From Dothistroma septosporum (lineage: Eukaryota > Ascomycota > Dothideomycetes > Mycosphaerellales > Mycosphaerellaceae), in assembly GCA_002236755.2 (NCBI GenBank), contig NBZP02000006.1, positions 561,326-625,325 on the forward strand: a stretch of DNA of 64,000 nucleotides. Reading direction: 5' to 3'. Below the pieces are notes generated by a model, which was not told the DNA's origin, did not search any database, and saw only the letters and a program-made list of their open reading frames with translations. This document shows positions 20,649-31,705 of this stretch, piece after piece. The stretch's first letter is position 1. Each line of letters begins with the position of its first letter. The position numbers and the translations under genes were made by a program.

Positions 20649-21722
20649 CTAGTAGGCAGCTTCCGTAGGCTTTGGTCTACGCTCCCCGCTCATGTGTATG
20701 TGCGCAACAGACCCATCGCCGTTCCGAGTCACTGTATACTTCGCATAATCCGAGATCCACAGCTCTCGCAGCTCAATACAAGCGCCGAACACATTCGTCG
20801 CGATCGTCTGGCTCGCCACGATCCTTTCATTTGCCAAGCGCTCTCTCAAGGCCTTACCTCCTGGGCCATGATATGCATTCCCGCATCGGGGTCGACGAGA
20901 TAACCCAGGTACCCCGAGCTGATCGACCGAGCCTAGAGCCAAGACGCGTAGCTTTGAAAAAGTGCTGATTGTAGGTATCATTCTCTCGAAAGCATCGTGA
21001 TATGGTCTCACATTTCGAGATATTGCCAGGACTTCGAGTTCTGGAGCGATCTTTCTGATGGATCCGAGATCCTGAAAGTTCCAATGTGTATCGAGTTCGA
21101 GGTGTTTGAGGTTAGTGGTCTGTGAAAGAACTTCAGGAAATCCTCCAGAATCCCGAGCGGTGGCTGCATCGATAGCAAGAACGTCCACCGCCGAGCAATG
21201 GCGTACAAGCCATTGGGTCGTCCATGTTGTTCTGAGCGTCTTGACTGTAGACAGCTGGATTGCTGACGCCTGAAAGGCTTCTTTAAACAGCTCGTGGCAC
21301 TCGTCTGGAATGGTGAACCTGATGATCTGAAGCCTTGGGAGGCCGTTCAGGAAACGTGCAAGTGCGGCAGCAAGCTCGAGATCAGGCTGTGGTTTTTCGG
21401 GACCTTGATGATCCTTGTGATGAGCGAAGATGTCAAGCGTGAAATGCTGGATATGGCGGGACGGTGGTGGTAGTGTCAGAGCGCGTCGGACATCGTCCCA
21501 CGTCCAGTGTCCTCTTCCGAGCTTGACTCTGCGAAACAGCGATGGGCTGACCAAATCCCTCAGTCGCTTGCATGTCGCAGAGAGAGCTGCTAGACCAGCA
21601 AGGGGGTTCGGGTCGTGGTATCGCCACTGGCCTTCGAGGAGCGGGGATGGCTTGGGCCGCAGCGCGTCGCAGATGAGTACCAGGATATCGTCGTTCAAGA
21701 CGAGGATGGAGGATCGTTGCAT
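20649..21722 (-). CDS. F-box-like protein with leucine-rich C-terminal half
   Basis: A single-exon frame. The ATG at 21722 (MQRSSILVLNDD) starts directly before the F-box-like segment and gives 357 residues; an open extension to 21839 looks like leader. Residues about 6-60 have the F-box pattern LVLNDDILVLICDAL ... LAALSATCKRLRDL ... LFRRVKL. The remainder has irregular leucine-rich strands (LPRLQIIRFTIPDE, TNLKHLELDTHW, LEVLAISRNV, LRVLALGSV) fitting a substrate-recognition surface. Such proteins usually link substrates to SCF ubiquitin ligases through Skp1. The family is inferred from the pattern; the target is unknown. It lies tail-on to the decayed gene. Confidence 0.7.
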   Translation of the reverse strand: MQRSSILVLNDDILVLICDALRPKPSPLLEGQWRYHDPNPLAGLAALSATCKRLRDLVSPSLFRRVKLGRGHWTWDDVRRALTLPPPSRHIQHFTLDIFAHHKDHQGPEKPQPDLELAAALARFLNGLPRLQIIRFTIPDECHELFKEAFQASAIQLSTVKTLRTTWTTQWLVRHCSAVDVLAIDAATARDSGGFPEVLSQTTNLKHLELDTHWNFQDLGSIRKIAPELEVLAISRNVRPYHDAFERMIPTISTFSKLRVLALGSVDQLGVPGLSRRPRCGNAYHGPGGKALRERLANERIVASQTIATNVFGACIELRELWISDYAKYTVTRNGDGSVAHIHMSGERRPKPTEAAY

Positions 21723-22564
21723 GATGGCACTTTCAGGATGCAGTGATGTGCGACAGCGCTCTGCGTTATGTTCTGTGGTGTTGTCTAGCATGTGACGTCT
21801 GGAGGTGGTGTAGTCACACATGTGGGGGTGCTCCGGCATGCGAATCCTTCGTCGCTGTACACCATGGGCGTTTTATGCATTGCAGTCATACCAGATCGAT
21901 CGAGCAATGCTTGACGGCATCGAGTCGACGATGGACCTGGGATGGGAGCTGAAAGTGACTCATGAGTCTGTTGCACAAAGCGGTTGTGATACAGTATCGG
22001 AGCTTCACGTGTGATTCAGCGTTCTCATAGCTCCCTCCGTTGACGCGTCCAGAGCACCTTTCACCGCACATGATATCCAAAGCTCTTGCTCGTCCGGCGT
22101 AACAAGGCGACATCGAGCCGGCACGTCGTACGCTTCTTCGACAACCTCCCGCTCACGGAAACAGCGGTCCCAAGCAGAGTTTTCGTCGCCTCCACAGGCA
22201 CGGGCAGTCGCCGCAGGCTGTGAGTCCGAACATTCCACCTCCGACTGGTGCGGCATTGGTTCTGGCGGTCAATCATTTGACGGAAGACGTCGATGTCGCC
22301 GTGTGCCATTGAACGCGAGATGCTCGAGGCCCTTCAAGCATCAGGGCGTGTCCTCTCATGTCAAAGCAGCACACGCTAAGCCGTTGCGGCACAGACCGGT
22401 TGCATCGGGCCATATCGGGATAGAGTTCAGACGACGGGTACGATACCTCGGTCACTCGAACCCGAAAAGTGTCTCACTCTCTCTTGGCCGGTGGTGGCCG
22501 TCACTCGATGCGAGCTATGTGAGACCTCATAGCAATAGACAAGCCAGAGCACCATACCCACGCC
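21723..22564. other. Divergent intergenic region, nothing recognised
   Basis: Several overlapping short frames on both strands show no motif. It holds the promoters of the F-box-like gene and of the orphan membrane protein. Confidence 0.45.
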
Positions 22565-23341
22565 ATGGAGCAAATCCGACAACAGCTCCAGCCTCGCTTG
22601 GATGCGATTAGCCGCTTCATTCAGGACCGACTCCCGGCGCACCGCAATGACCGCATCCTCCTCGGCGCTGGTATCGGCGCCATCTCCACTGCTGTTCTCT
22701 TCCCACTGGCATACCACCACTACCAAGGCCGTCAGCTCACCCACACATACCCATCCTCAGGCTCCCGCTATGCCTCCGTAGAATGTGGAGAGATCTCATC
22801 GTTCCCGCAGGACTTGATCGACAACCACAAGCAGTACCAGATTGCCCATGATAAAGTTACCAAAGGAATGCCCGATTTTTCCATCACCCTGTCACCGAAG
22901 CATGAACGACTCTTCACGGAAGTAGTTCGATGGAATATGCTCAAATTCTCTGGGACGCCGCAGGGACTGTTTCTGTGGTTTGCTGCCGGTCCTGTTCAGC
23001 GGAAGACTTTTACGGAGGATTACATCAACAGCCTCGGGTTCCAGGAGGGCGATGTTGTTTGCGGTGTCTATCAGGTGGTCAAGCGTACCCCACTGCGGAT
23101 CGAACTGGCGTTGAATACGCCGAAGGAGTCGCAGCCGCTTTCTGGTTTGACTGTCATCAGCATTCGACCACGAGGCGAGGGATCTGTCTTGGTCAGTGAG
23201 ACTGTGCAGTGGGTGAAGAAGGATACAGGCACTGTCCTGCCGCTTCAGAGATGGTTGCCGCGCTTCTTGCATTCGATTGTGAGCAGATACCTCATTCTCA
23301 GTGGGGCTGCTCATTTGCAAGAGGTTTTCCAGGATGTGTAG
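22565..23341 (+). CDS. Hypothetical protein with one N-terminal membrane segment
   Basis: Single exon, 258 residues, not recognised. An amphipathic N-terminus (about 1-30) precedes one hydrophobic helix at about 31-50 (ILLGAGIGAISTAVLFPLAY). A soluble domain of about 200 residues with mixed alpha/beta character follows; it includes VVRWNMLKFSGTPQG, EGDVVCGVYQVVKRTP and the C-terminal IVSRYLILSGAAHLQEVF. The codon pattern and regular secondary-structure periodicity support a real protein. The topology suggests attachment to an internal membrane. No catalytic motif is visible and no function is proposed. It stands alone between an F-box-like gene and a CFEM receptor. Confidence 0.7.
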   Translation: MEQIRQQLQPRLDAISRFIQDRLPAHRNDRILLGAGIGAISTAVLFPLAYHHYQGRQLTHTYPSSGSRYASVECGEISSFPQDLIDNHKQYQIAHDKVTKGMPDFSITLSPKHERLFTEVVRWNMLKFSGTPQGLFLWFAAGPVQRKTFTEDYINSLGFQEGDVVCGVYQVVKRTPLRIELALNTPKESQPLSGLTVISIRPRGEGSVLVSETVQWVKKDTGTVLPLQRWLPRFLHSIVSRYLILSGAAHLQEVFQDV

Positions 23342-23597
23342 GACGATGAAACCTGACTTGGAGGTGACCACAGCACGCACATGCGGCCAGACTGTACGTA
23401 CCCAAATGCAAAGGAGAAAGCGAATATAGAGCACATCATAAGTACCTCTGCCGTTACTGATGTGCTGTCTTCATGATATTCACGGTCCTGGTGTCCGTTA
23501 GTTCATAGCTGATACCCAACTATATAACAGTATAGCTACTGTACGCGCGAATGTGCCCGTGCGTCAAGTCCCTGGGCCACGAGTCGCCCCTGGCGGA

Positions 23598-25533
23598 CTA
23601 AGACTCTTGCCTCACCTGCACGTCTCGCAAATCTGACAGATCCGAGTCTCGGGCTGAAGCCTTCGCGTCTCCAGGTCGCACGTATCGACCCCCGGGAATG
23701 TCTGTAAGTGTGACTTGGTGAATGACATCATTGTCATCTCTGTATGAGAAGGCCGCCTCGGATGCCACTGTAGGGGGGTTGTGGCTGATCTCAACCTTGT
23801 TCTGCTGGCCTGCAGGACTTGACTGGTGTACCAGCGCAGAGGCTGGTTTGCTGGGGGGTGGCGAAGAAGGAGCGGTCTCAGCGGCGGCATGCTTTTGAAG
23901 TACTGATGCGGCCGATAGTGGTTGCTCGTTGTCGAAAGACTTGCTCCGAAGGTCGTAGAGGCTGCATACTTCAGAGCCTTGCCTCATACGCCCCTCGACC
24001 TCTCCTTGGGCCGGTGCTTGCTCAATGCTCATAAGTTCAGTCTCGGAGTTTGTATGCTTGTTAGTGCCTGACTCTAGGTCTGCGGCGAAACGATGACCTT
24101 TGTGGTCTCCCGAACACGGCTCCGACCCGTTTGCAGTCGTGCCGCTTAGCTCTTTCTGCTGGACAACAACTCCGGTAGAACCGAAGATTCGTTTTCCCTG
24201 GTACCACCGTGATGCTCTTTGTGCTAGACCCGCGGACGCTGGCATGCAAATGCATACTATGCTGAGGTTTACCTCGATAATGGACCACATCGATATCGGC
24301 TGGTACACCCAGGTCGGATTCTTCTTTGAATTAAAGCGCACAAGGTACTGCAGGCGAATGATGCCGCAAATAGTGACGATGAAGCCGACGAGGAAGACTG
24401 CACAGACGCCTAATTTTCGTTGCCAGGCGATGTTGAGCTTCATCAGACTGTGGATCTATGTTTCGTTAGCAAGATGCAGATCGCTCTGGTTGGGACCGTC
24501 AGTACCGGTAGGAAGAAGATTAACACATCATAGCATACAGACAAAGCTCCGAAAGTGTATGTCAGGGCCGGCAGATCGAGACATCTACCTGGCTCGCCAT
24601 TGATGTAGCCCCAGATAGATGACACTGGTACACACTGAGGACATTAGTATTTCTGATGTCTTAAACACCGTGACGACTTGCCTGGAATATGAGGCCAAAG
24701 TCGAAGGCAATGCAGATGATGACCAGAGAGCCGATTATCGTCCAGCTCGAGATGCGGAATGCAATGGTGATTCTGCCGGCGGACCAGATTCCTGTGTTTC
24801 GTTAGCACTGAAGGAGGTAGGAAATTTGACATAATTGCGCACGCAGATACAGTAGCACTACCGCGATTTTGGTCGTAATTACAACTGTATTGTACAAGAT
24901 CTCGCTGATATAAGTCCACTGTGATCACGTCAGCCGCAGCCTTATCGCTATGGCAATCGAGAGCACACTGACCTGGGTGTATATGATAATCTGATGCGCC
25001 GTCAGTCGATAAACATCTAGGGCTGATCCATAATGGATTGTGATCTCAGTGGCTACATCGGTTAGTAGCACCAGAAGGTAGGAAAAGAGCACGACATAGT
25101 CGTCCCAAGAATAGCCGGTGCCTTGCAAGGCTGGGAGACGAGCCAGAACCCGGAATGCTGTGAATATGGTGGCGAGGACAAACATCGACCATGTCACCCA
25201 GCGATGGAGCGGTTGCTTGCTTCTGACCGGATAATGGCACATATCTGCTTGGTACCGCTGCGCCGCGAGCATGTCGAGAGGTAGCTTGCATTCCGTTTGA
25301 AGGCATGTTTGGAAGGCTGCTGTGACATTGCCATTTGAGCAGAAACAGCTCCCGCTCCTGGCATCGCAATCATTTGCTGAGGTTGTCGAGTCGACACATA
25401 GTCGTCCACACGTTGGCAACGCGTCGTATCCTGTCTGGTTGAAAGTGCTGGCCTCGTGGTTGGCAGCCGCCCTGACGACTTCCAGGGTGCCTGCAAGCAC
25501 GGTAAGGAAAAAGACTGGTGTTGTTGGCTTCAT
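23598..25533 (-). CDS. CFEM-domain Pth11-like G-protein-coupled receptor
   Basis: Five exons: 24973-25533, 24843-24918, 24682-24791, 24497-24634 and 23598-24455, giving 580 residues. A signal peptide (about 1-22) precedes an eight-cysteine CFEM domain (about 38-100; LPTCGRLC, SCFCSNG, CLQTEC, ADMCHYP). Seven hydrophobic segments follow, with the fungal rhodopsin-type motifs WTYISEILYNTVVITTKIA, VVLLYLRIW, FQCVPVSSIWGY and WSIIEVNLSIVCICMPA. The cytoplasmic tail of about 200 residues is polar and low-complexity. Founders of the family (Magnaporthe Pth11) sense surface cues during infection; ligands are unknown. Intron 3 begins with GC (gcaagt), a rare but known donor, and intron 4 is only 41 bp. 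Frame continuity of conserved motifs supports every junction. Confidence 0.88.
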
Positions 25534-26834
25534 CGTGCTGCGTGACTGGATCTCTGCGGTCGGTGAAGAGAGCGGTTGTCATTCTGTGGAACGACCGGGA
25601 ACAGAAAGTAGGTGTACCGCGAGGCTATGAGCTTTGAACAGAGCCATCAGAATCGTCGCATTCGTTCAACTTGTCGGTGGCGTTGGCTCTGCCACAACGG
25701 ACGCAGGACGATCACCACTAGAGCGGTGACTTTCATCTCGAGTTCGCGATTCGAAGTCGTCTGTGGGCAGTAATTAGCACGGGAAATCACAAAGGTTGTG
25801 AAACCCGCCAGCTAGGCATCTGTTGTGACAACGAGTCGAGCCAATAGCATCTGAAGCCGAGGGCATATGAACAAGACAACCAGGATACATTCTCAAGTCG
25901 CAGGCAATCCTGGATCAATGGATTTCGCTAAGCAACAGCGGATGCGGAGAGTTCAGCAAAACCAAAGCATGTAAAATGCTCTGTTGAGCCAAGATGGCTG
26001 GCTGCGTTCGTGCGCTGCTGCAGTGCAAGTTTGAACATTGTCAGCGCATATGACAGATGGCATGAGCATCGCGAGAGACAAGGTAGTAATGCCTCGTTAC
26101 CCAAGCAGGTACATGTATCACAAAAGTGGATGTCCCGACGAGTCCGAGGAGTCGAGGTGTTACGCCATACCCATGGCCCGCCAGTGGGACCGGGAGAGGC
26201 TCAATGACTCGAGGGAAATTGCTAGTCGATGACTTGCGGTCAAGATTGGCGAACGGCAAGTCAGGTCCGCGTCCAGCCTTCCGTGACGACTGCACAGTGA
26301 GGTGTTGCGTGACCTTGATGCAGACGGCATAGCGGTGCGCTGCTGTGTGCCAGCCATCGTGATTCAAGCTTACCACGATCCGTGACGTTCTGACGACCGT
26401 GCATGAGTTCTCCCCGCATGAGCATGATGGAACAACCACATTAGCACTTCACCTTCGCTTCTTGACATGCATGGGAGCCCTTGTCAAAGACCCACGGCAA
26501 ATTCAGATGTTTGTCCGTACTCCAACTGCAGAACCAAGAACCAGTCTTGGGAATTGCCGGAACAAGAAGGTCATCGTCAATCGGATCTCCTCAATCTGAG
26601 GCGTTGTTTCGAGTGTGATGGCTCTTGGTCTACCACCTTTTCCAGTGCGCGAACCTATCTCGAGGCAGGCTGACGGCGTTCACCGTGGTGTTGCGCCGGC
26701 GTGTGCAACTTTTGCTGCGCAACACGCCGGCAACGCTGCGTAGCACAAGAGAACCACGATTCGTGCCAAGACATCGCAGTGCTCGTGTTCTCGCATGGTG
26801 GTGTCCTGGATAATGAAGCTCAATCTTAAAGACT
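25534..26834. other. Intergenic region with one imperfect hairpin
   Basis: No gene is supported. The only structure seen is the inverted repeat at 26690-26734. Confidence 0.5.
26690..26734. repeat. Imperfect inverted repeat (hairpin), arms about 16-17 bp
   Basis: The left arm gttgcgccggcgtgtgc (26690-26706) pairs with the right arm gcaacacgccggcaac (26719-26734), with one bulge in each arm. It lies about 100 bp beyond the stop of the ArsB-like gene, in its 3' flank, and could act in 3'-end formation or be a remnant of a small element. Confidence 0.55.
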
Positions 26835-28953
26835 TCACCCGAGATTGTAGGGCTTGGTGTTCCGCGTGATGTAGACCTCGCCAATCAGTACGGCTGATCC
26901 AACGATCGTAGCGACAGCAATGATTGGCGCATTGATACGCGCGAAGTCTAGACCGCGCACGTAGATGTGCTTTCGCGCAAGAATATCGCGCCATAGCATG
27001 CCAGCCAGAGAAGCGCTGAATGTGGTACTGAAGGCGCCATAGTTAAGACCAAAGGTCATACTGTAAACCGTGGCCCAGAAGGTACGCTGACTGATGGGGG
27101 CCCCATTGTTGCGATGTATGTCGATCCAGGCCTGCACGACTCGACAAAGCAAGATGGCCGTGCCGATGTTTGTGCCTGCGAAATTGCAAAGTACGACGGC
27201 GAGAAAGGCCATCCCGCCTACTGCGCCAACGGTGCCGGTCTTGTTGACCCAATGATCCCAGCCGTGAGCGAAAACTGCGACCCAGCCCTTTGTGACAAGT
27301 GCCTGCACAAGGACGAACATGCAGAGAGCGAACGGCACGAGTTTGAAGGGCAGATGAGATGCCACAGTCATCACTATTGGAAAGGTCTCCTGCGCCCATT
27401 GGTAGGCCTCGGCCAGTATTGAGCTCAGTGTCTTAGGAGGACTGCCGGGAAGATTGTGTTTCTCGTCACGTTCGATATTGCTTGACGTCGTCGGCGATGT
27501 TGATGCATGTTCCGGTGCAATGCCAGAGCTGCCGGAAATATCTTCGTTGACGCGACCCCGTGAGCCACTTTGATCGTCCACCCCAGCACAGGGATGCGGC
27601 GGCGAAGTTGCTTCGATCTTCTTCTCGTCTGGAATGCCATGCCGACGCGCCTCTTCGGCTCGCTGCGCACGAGCTCGGGTGATCTCTTCTCTGCCGTTCC
27701 TTGCTATCGAACGAGTTTCCTTGCGACCCAGCCAACCGAAGGTTATATCCCAGCAAAACATGATGAACGCCGCTGGTAGTGTAATCCAGAATACAGGATG
27801 CTCGCTCCCATTGGCGCTCGAGGCATTGAGCGCTAGAATAGTAATGAGAGTTGCGGCCATGAGTACTGCTCCAAACCAAGCCCCGCCTTTGTCTAGGAAG
27901 GGATTCATGATCTCCTCCAACGAAGAGATTCTGGCCTGCTCGTCATCCATATGGTCATCTGAAATCACGTCACCTCGCGCATTTGGAATGTTTGGGTTGA
28001 TAGGATCCCTGCCTCTGACCTCTTCCGGAAGCTCGTGCAGTTTGATGGAGTGTGGTATCAACGACTCGTTCGGAAAGACAACGTACAGCAAGAATGGAAA
28101 TAGCACAATGGCCGTGACCACTACCGGGACGATGACGTTGGCCGTGTAGTGGATGAACTTGATCTCGAACGCTCCAGAGAGCACAAGGTTTGTAGGGTTT
28201 GACGACACCAGAATCGCTGAGCCGATGTTCGCCACCGAGAATTGGGCATAGATCCAAGCGCGTGGATGCTGGATGTTGCTGGATACTCTCGTCATGTAAG
28301 CCAGAAAAGCTGTTCCAGACAAGACCACTGGATCATTGCCGACAAAGGCTGTCAGGGAGAAGAAGAATGTGTAGAGATAGAAATAAAGCAGATGGCCATT
28401 CTTGCCGGCTTTCCTCAGGACAACGAAAGCCAGATACCTGATCAGACCAGAAGCATCGATGGATATAGCGATGTAGGCAAGAGACAAGAAGAAGACCATG
28501 ATATCGATTGGCGAGATGTTGTCGGCGCCCACTGTGCCATCGTGGACTTCCTGGCGACCGATGGCCAAGATGGCGAGCAGAAAGAGGTCGGCGATCAAGG
28601 GCGCAGTAACGAAGTCCATTGGAAAGTTGAACCTCTTCCATGATATGCCAGCCAGCCGTATGTTCTTCCTAGCAGCCTGCCCCCCCGGGGTGGACACAGT
28701 CTGCTGGCTTCTTGGTGGTATGATCCTCAATGCACCTGCCACGTCCAGGAAGCCGTTGCGTATAGCCAGAGGCACGAATAGCGGTATATGGAATGGGAAG
28801 AGCACAGCGAGGTCTGTCACAACAGGAGATGAGTAAGCGCAACACCTCAACAAGACTATAGGAACTTACTCGTAAGAACGAACACTATCAGAGTGATGAT
28901 GGATCGCCATTCGCGGATCTGGCTGGTGTCCAAGTCGTTTGATACTGCCATGT
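26835..28953 (-). CDS. ArsB/NhaD-superfamily ion permease, probable 5' frameshift
   Basis: The main exon (26835-28813) encodes about 660 residues with 11-12 hydrophobic segments typical of the ArsB/NhaD/citrate-transporter superfamily: NISPIDIMVFFLSLAYIAI, FVGNDPVVLSGTAFLAYM, SVANIGSAILVSSNPTNLVL, LCNFAGTNIGTAILLCRV. Paired polar NxxP-like hairpins are present in both halves. A hydrophilic loop of about 130 residues sits in the middle. An upstream exon (28870-28953, intron with gtaagt...gacag) carries a plausible N-terminus from the ATG at 28953. It reaches the conserved-looking IREWRSIITLIVFVLT only after a one-base shift near 28921 (agccagag). Members move arsenite, anions or Na+; the substrate is not predictable. 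Confidence 0.8.
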
Positions 28954-30005
28954 CGGCGGCGTCGACGGCGATGGCTTAATATGATCTGAGTACCTTGTAC
29001 AGTCCAAGCCAGCAACAACATCGGATGCGGCGACGGGTTATGTCTGCAGGGTGAGTCTATCGTGACATTGGTGGACTAGTCCTTGAACGCGTGCTCCACA
29101 CCTATCGTGGCGTTTCAGCCAACGGAAGATGTGGCAGGTTCCAGAAAAATTCCTCAATGGAGAGACGCTCCCATAGCGGCCACGTGCGACATGCCCCGTG
29201 TGGTGAACGATGTTGACATCTTGTGCATATCATAGGTACGAAGTACAGTACGACATCCCGGCTGTGTGACTGGCCACAGGGTAACAAGCGATCGTCGTTC
29301 GCACAAAACCGATAGCGATATGTACGTAATGAACAAGGATTGTGCGGGGCTACCCGGCACATTAACCTCGACCTCGTTTCCTGCCAACCTTCAATAATGT
29401 TGGCGAGAAGCGGTTCCTTCAACGGCAGACACGATGTCCAGTGCGGAACTTGCCGGCAACGCCTGCGACAATAATAACGAGCCTTCATGCGGAAACGCGT
29501 GCACTTCGATGCTAGGCCTCGGCCTTGTACACAGAGTCCGAGGTCGGTTGGAGAGCATCCACGCGAAATTGGACGGGATAGGCATGCTGCATTCCTGCCG
29601 TTCTACTTCTTGTCTCCATGTGAATCAAGATTCTGAAGATCAGTCACAGGAGACGATCGGACGTGCGCCGCCTTGGCGAAGTAAATCACAGTTGCTTCAT
29701 CAAGCAGCGGGACAGCGATAGCATCAGATCTGGCACGAGCAGACACGGCTCTGATGCCTGTGGGGTCTGAGAGTGGTAAGGTCATAGCGACACATCATGA
29801 CAGTGCTCCTGAAAGACCACATCCGAGGACGCGGCGGCGGCAAGATATTTCTGACACTTTGAAGGTGCCACAGCCTGGGCTATGGACCTCTCACAACGGA
29901 GCAAAGACTCTTCAACCACACCACCGCCAATGATCCACAATGGAGACACGAGAATAAGCCATTGCCTTCTGCGTCACATCAACGTGACTTCCACCCGGTG
30001 CAGCA
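28954..30005. other. Intergenic region, nothing recognised
   Basis: The upstream region of the ArsB-like gene and the 3' flank of the Ayg1-like gene. No RNA gene or repeat was found. Confidence 0.5.
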
Positions 30006-31295
30006 CTAGACGCCGTTGACTTGGCCATCCTTCGACACATGCTTTGGTCTCGACGGAATTGTCTTCATCTGATCACCAGGATTACCACTGATCCCGAACA
30101 GCTTGTATATCCAGGCAATAATGATGAAGAAAGACTCGGGTTCGCCCATGTGCTTCCTGTTGTCGACAAACCGTGCCTCTTTGGGAGCGCCGTGAAGGAG
30201 ACACAAGTAATAGTCATCGATCGGAAAGATCTCGTCGTTGACGCCGTTGACCAGGAGCAGCTTGGAACACTCTGGCTTGTCAAGTGTTCCGTCCTCCAAG
30301 AGTGAGAATCTCATGGCTTCCTTCTTGAACCTTTGCAGGTCATTGCCGTAGCCGAACTTGTAAGCCAGCGTCGTTGCGAGGTCGAAGGGGTACTCCAGAT
30401 GATTGACATGGGACAGCCATTCGTCGGAGAACATGTAATGGCAGCCTCCGCCTAGAGCAACCACGCCCTGTAGTCTGTCTGGGTGCGTGTGGGCGACTCG
30501 GATTGCGTAGTAACCTCCAGTGCTGAACGCCCACATCGCTTTCCGGACCTGGTCGATCTCAGCCTGCTCCTCGACCCAGTCGAACAGAGTGGACCACACA
30601 CGATCGGGTGACGTTGGGTCTGTTGGATCTGCAGGGCAGTCGCCAGTACCAGGAATTTCTAGGATCAACACTGCGACATTCTTCTGAGACCAGCCTTCAA
30701 TCCAAACCGCGAGCTCCGTTCGATAGCCGTCAAGACCCGTCAAAATGATAACGAGAGGTACCGGCTTCGTCTCAGTGGTACCGGGAGGTAGATGATAATA
30801 GAACGTCAATTTCTTGCCATCTTTCTCATTGGCATGCTTGTGAGGAATAGTGACCTCCGTCGTCGGACGCTCTCTCAAAGCAAGACCCCTCTTAGCAGCT
30901 TTCTTGCCCTCTTGCCACGCATAGCGTTGCTTATCAGAACGAGGGGCTGGGAAACGGGATATGCGGTACACAGCCGATGCGCGTAGATAGAATTCGGATG
31001 CTTTCTCGCGATCTCCTTCCTCATCGGCCTTCACTGCTTCAACTAGCAGCTCCTCAGCTTTTGGAAAGAAACCTTGAGCGTATGCGTCCCAGTCGTATGG
31101 TTCCTTCTGACCTTCCATGATCAGTCTATCCGCGACTGGCTCGAAGTCCTCGTAGGCATTGAACATGAATGGGTAAATTCCGAGTTTGCATGGTTGCTGC
31201 CATTTCGTCTTCCATAGTTGCTCGAAGGACTCATGGTGCGCTGCCGGCCTTTGAAGAGCATTTTGTATGAAGAATTTCCCGCCTGGAGCTGCCAT
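30006..31295 (-). CDS. Ayg1-like alpha/beta hydrolase (DUF1100/FrsA-type)
   Basis: Single exon, 429 residues, the usual size for the Ayg1 family. A helical N-terminal lid region (about 1-170) precedes the alpha/beta core with VPLVIILTGLDGYRTEL (oxyanion side). The nucleophile elbow is WAFSTGGYYAIR, and the acid and histidine are in VNGVNDEIFPIDD and NRKHMGEPESF, so the Ser-Asp-His triad is complete. Ayg1 of Aspergillus fumigatus cuts C-C bonds of polyketides to shorten the chain on the way to DHN melanin; homologues also occur in phytotoxin clusters. No polyketide synthase or melanin reductase lies in this window, so the melanin role is an inference from family only. Confidence 0.82.
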   Translation of the reverse strand: MAAPGGKFFIQNALQRPAAHHESFEQLWKTKWQQPCKLGIYPFMFNAYEDFEPVADRLIMEGQKEPYDWDAYAQGFFPKAEELLVEAVKADEEGDREKASEFYLRASAVYRISRFPAPRSDKQRYAWQEGKKAAKRGLALRERPTTEVTIPHKHANEKDGKKLTFYYHLPPGTTETKPVPLVIILTGLDGYRTELAVWIEGWSQKNVAVLILEIPGTGDCPADPTDPTSPDRVWSTLFDWVEEQAEIDQVRKAMWAFSTGGYYAIRVAHTHPDRLQGVVALGGGCHYMFSDEWLSHVNHLEYPFDLATTLAYKFGYGNDLQRFKKEAMRFSLLEDGTLDKPECSKLLLVNGVNDEIFPIDDYYLCLLHGAPKEARFVDNRKHMGEPESFFIIIAWIYKLFGISGNPGDQMKTIPSRPKHVSKDGQVNGV

Positions 31296-31705
31296 CGTAA
31301 GACGACCGACTGCGTACTGATGTTATATTTCTCTCAAGTCGCTGTCTCATCCGGCTATTTCGCAAAGCTGCAGGCGTGGCGAAGGACGAGAAGATCATTT
31401 GGGACCTCCGGAAGGCTGAATGTCTCCACGACACGCACGACCGGCCGGCAAGTCATTGATACTTCTCCAGACCGCGTGGAGTGTGGATGCATTATGATGG
31501 GGATCCGAAAATGCGGCGCATGTGGCTAGAAAGGGTAACTGCGGCTGATTGGCTGTTAAGTATGTCACGCTAGCTCGAGTTCAGCGTTGAGTGCTCGGCA
31601 GGAAACACAACTTCTTTCTTCTTACAATCTCGACAACTATCTTGGCTTTCTCCATTCCTGGCCGTACAAAGTGCTCGCATACTGCTGGGCATATTCGATA
31701 ACGAT
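31296..31705. other. Divergent promoter between the hydrolase and the DUF6314 gene
   Basis: About 410 bp with no assignable element. Confidence 0.5.
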
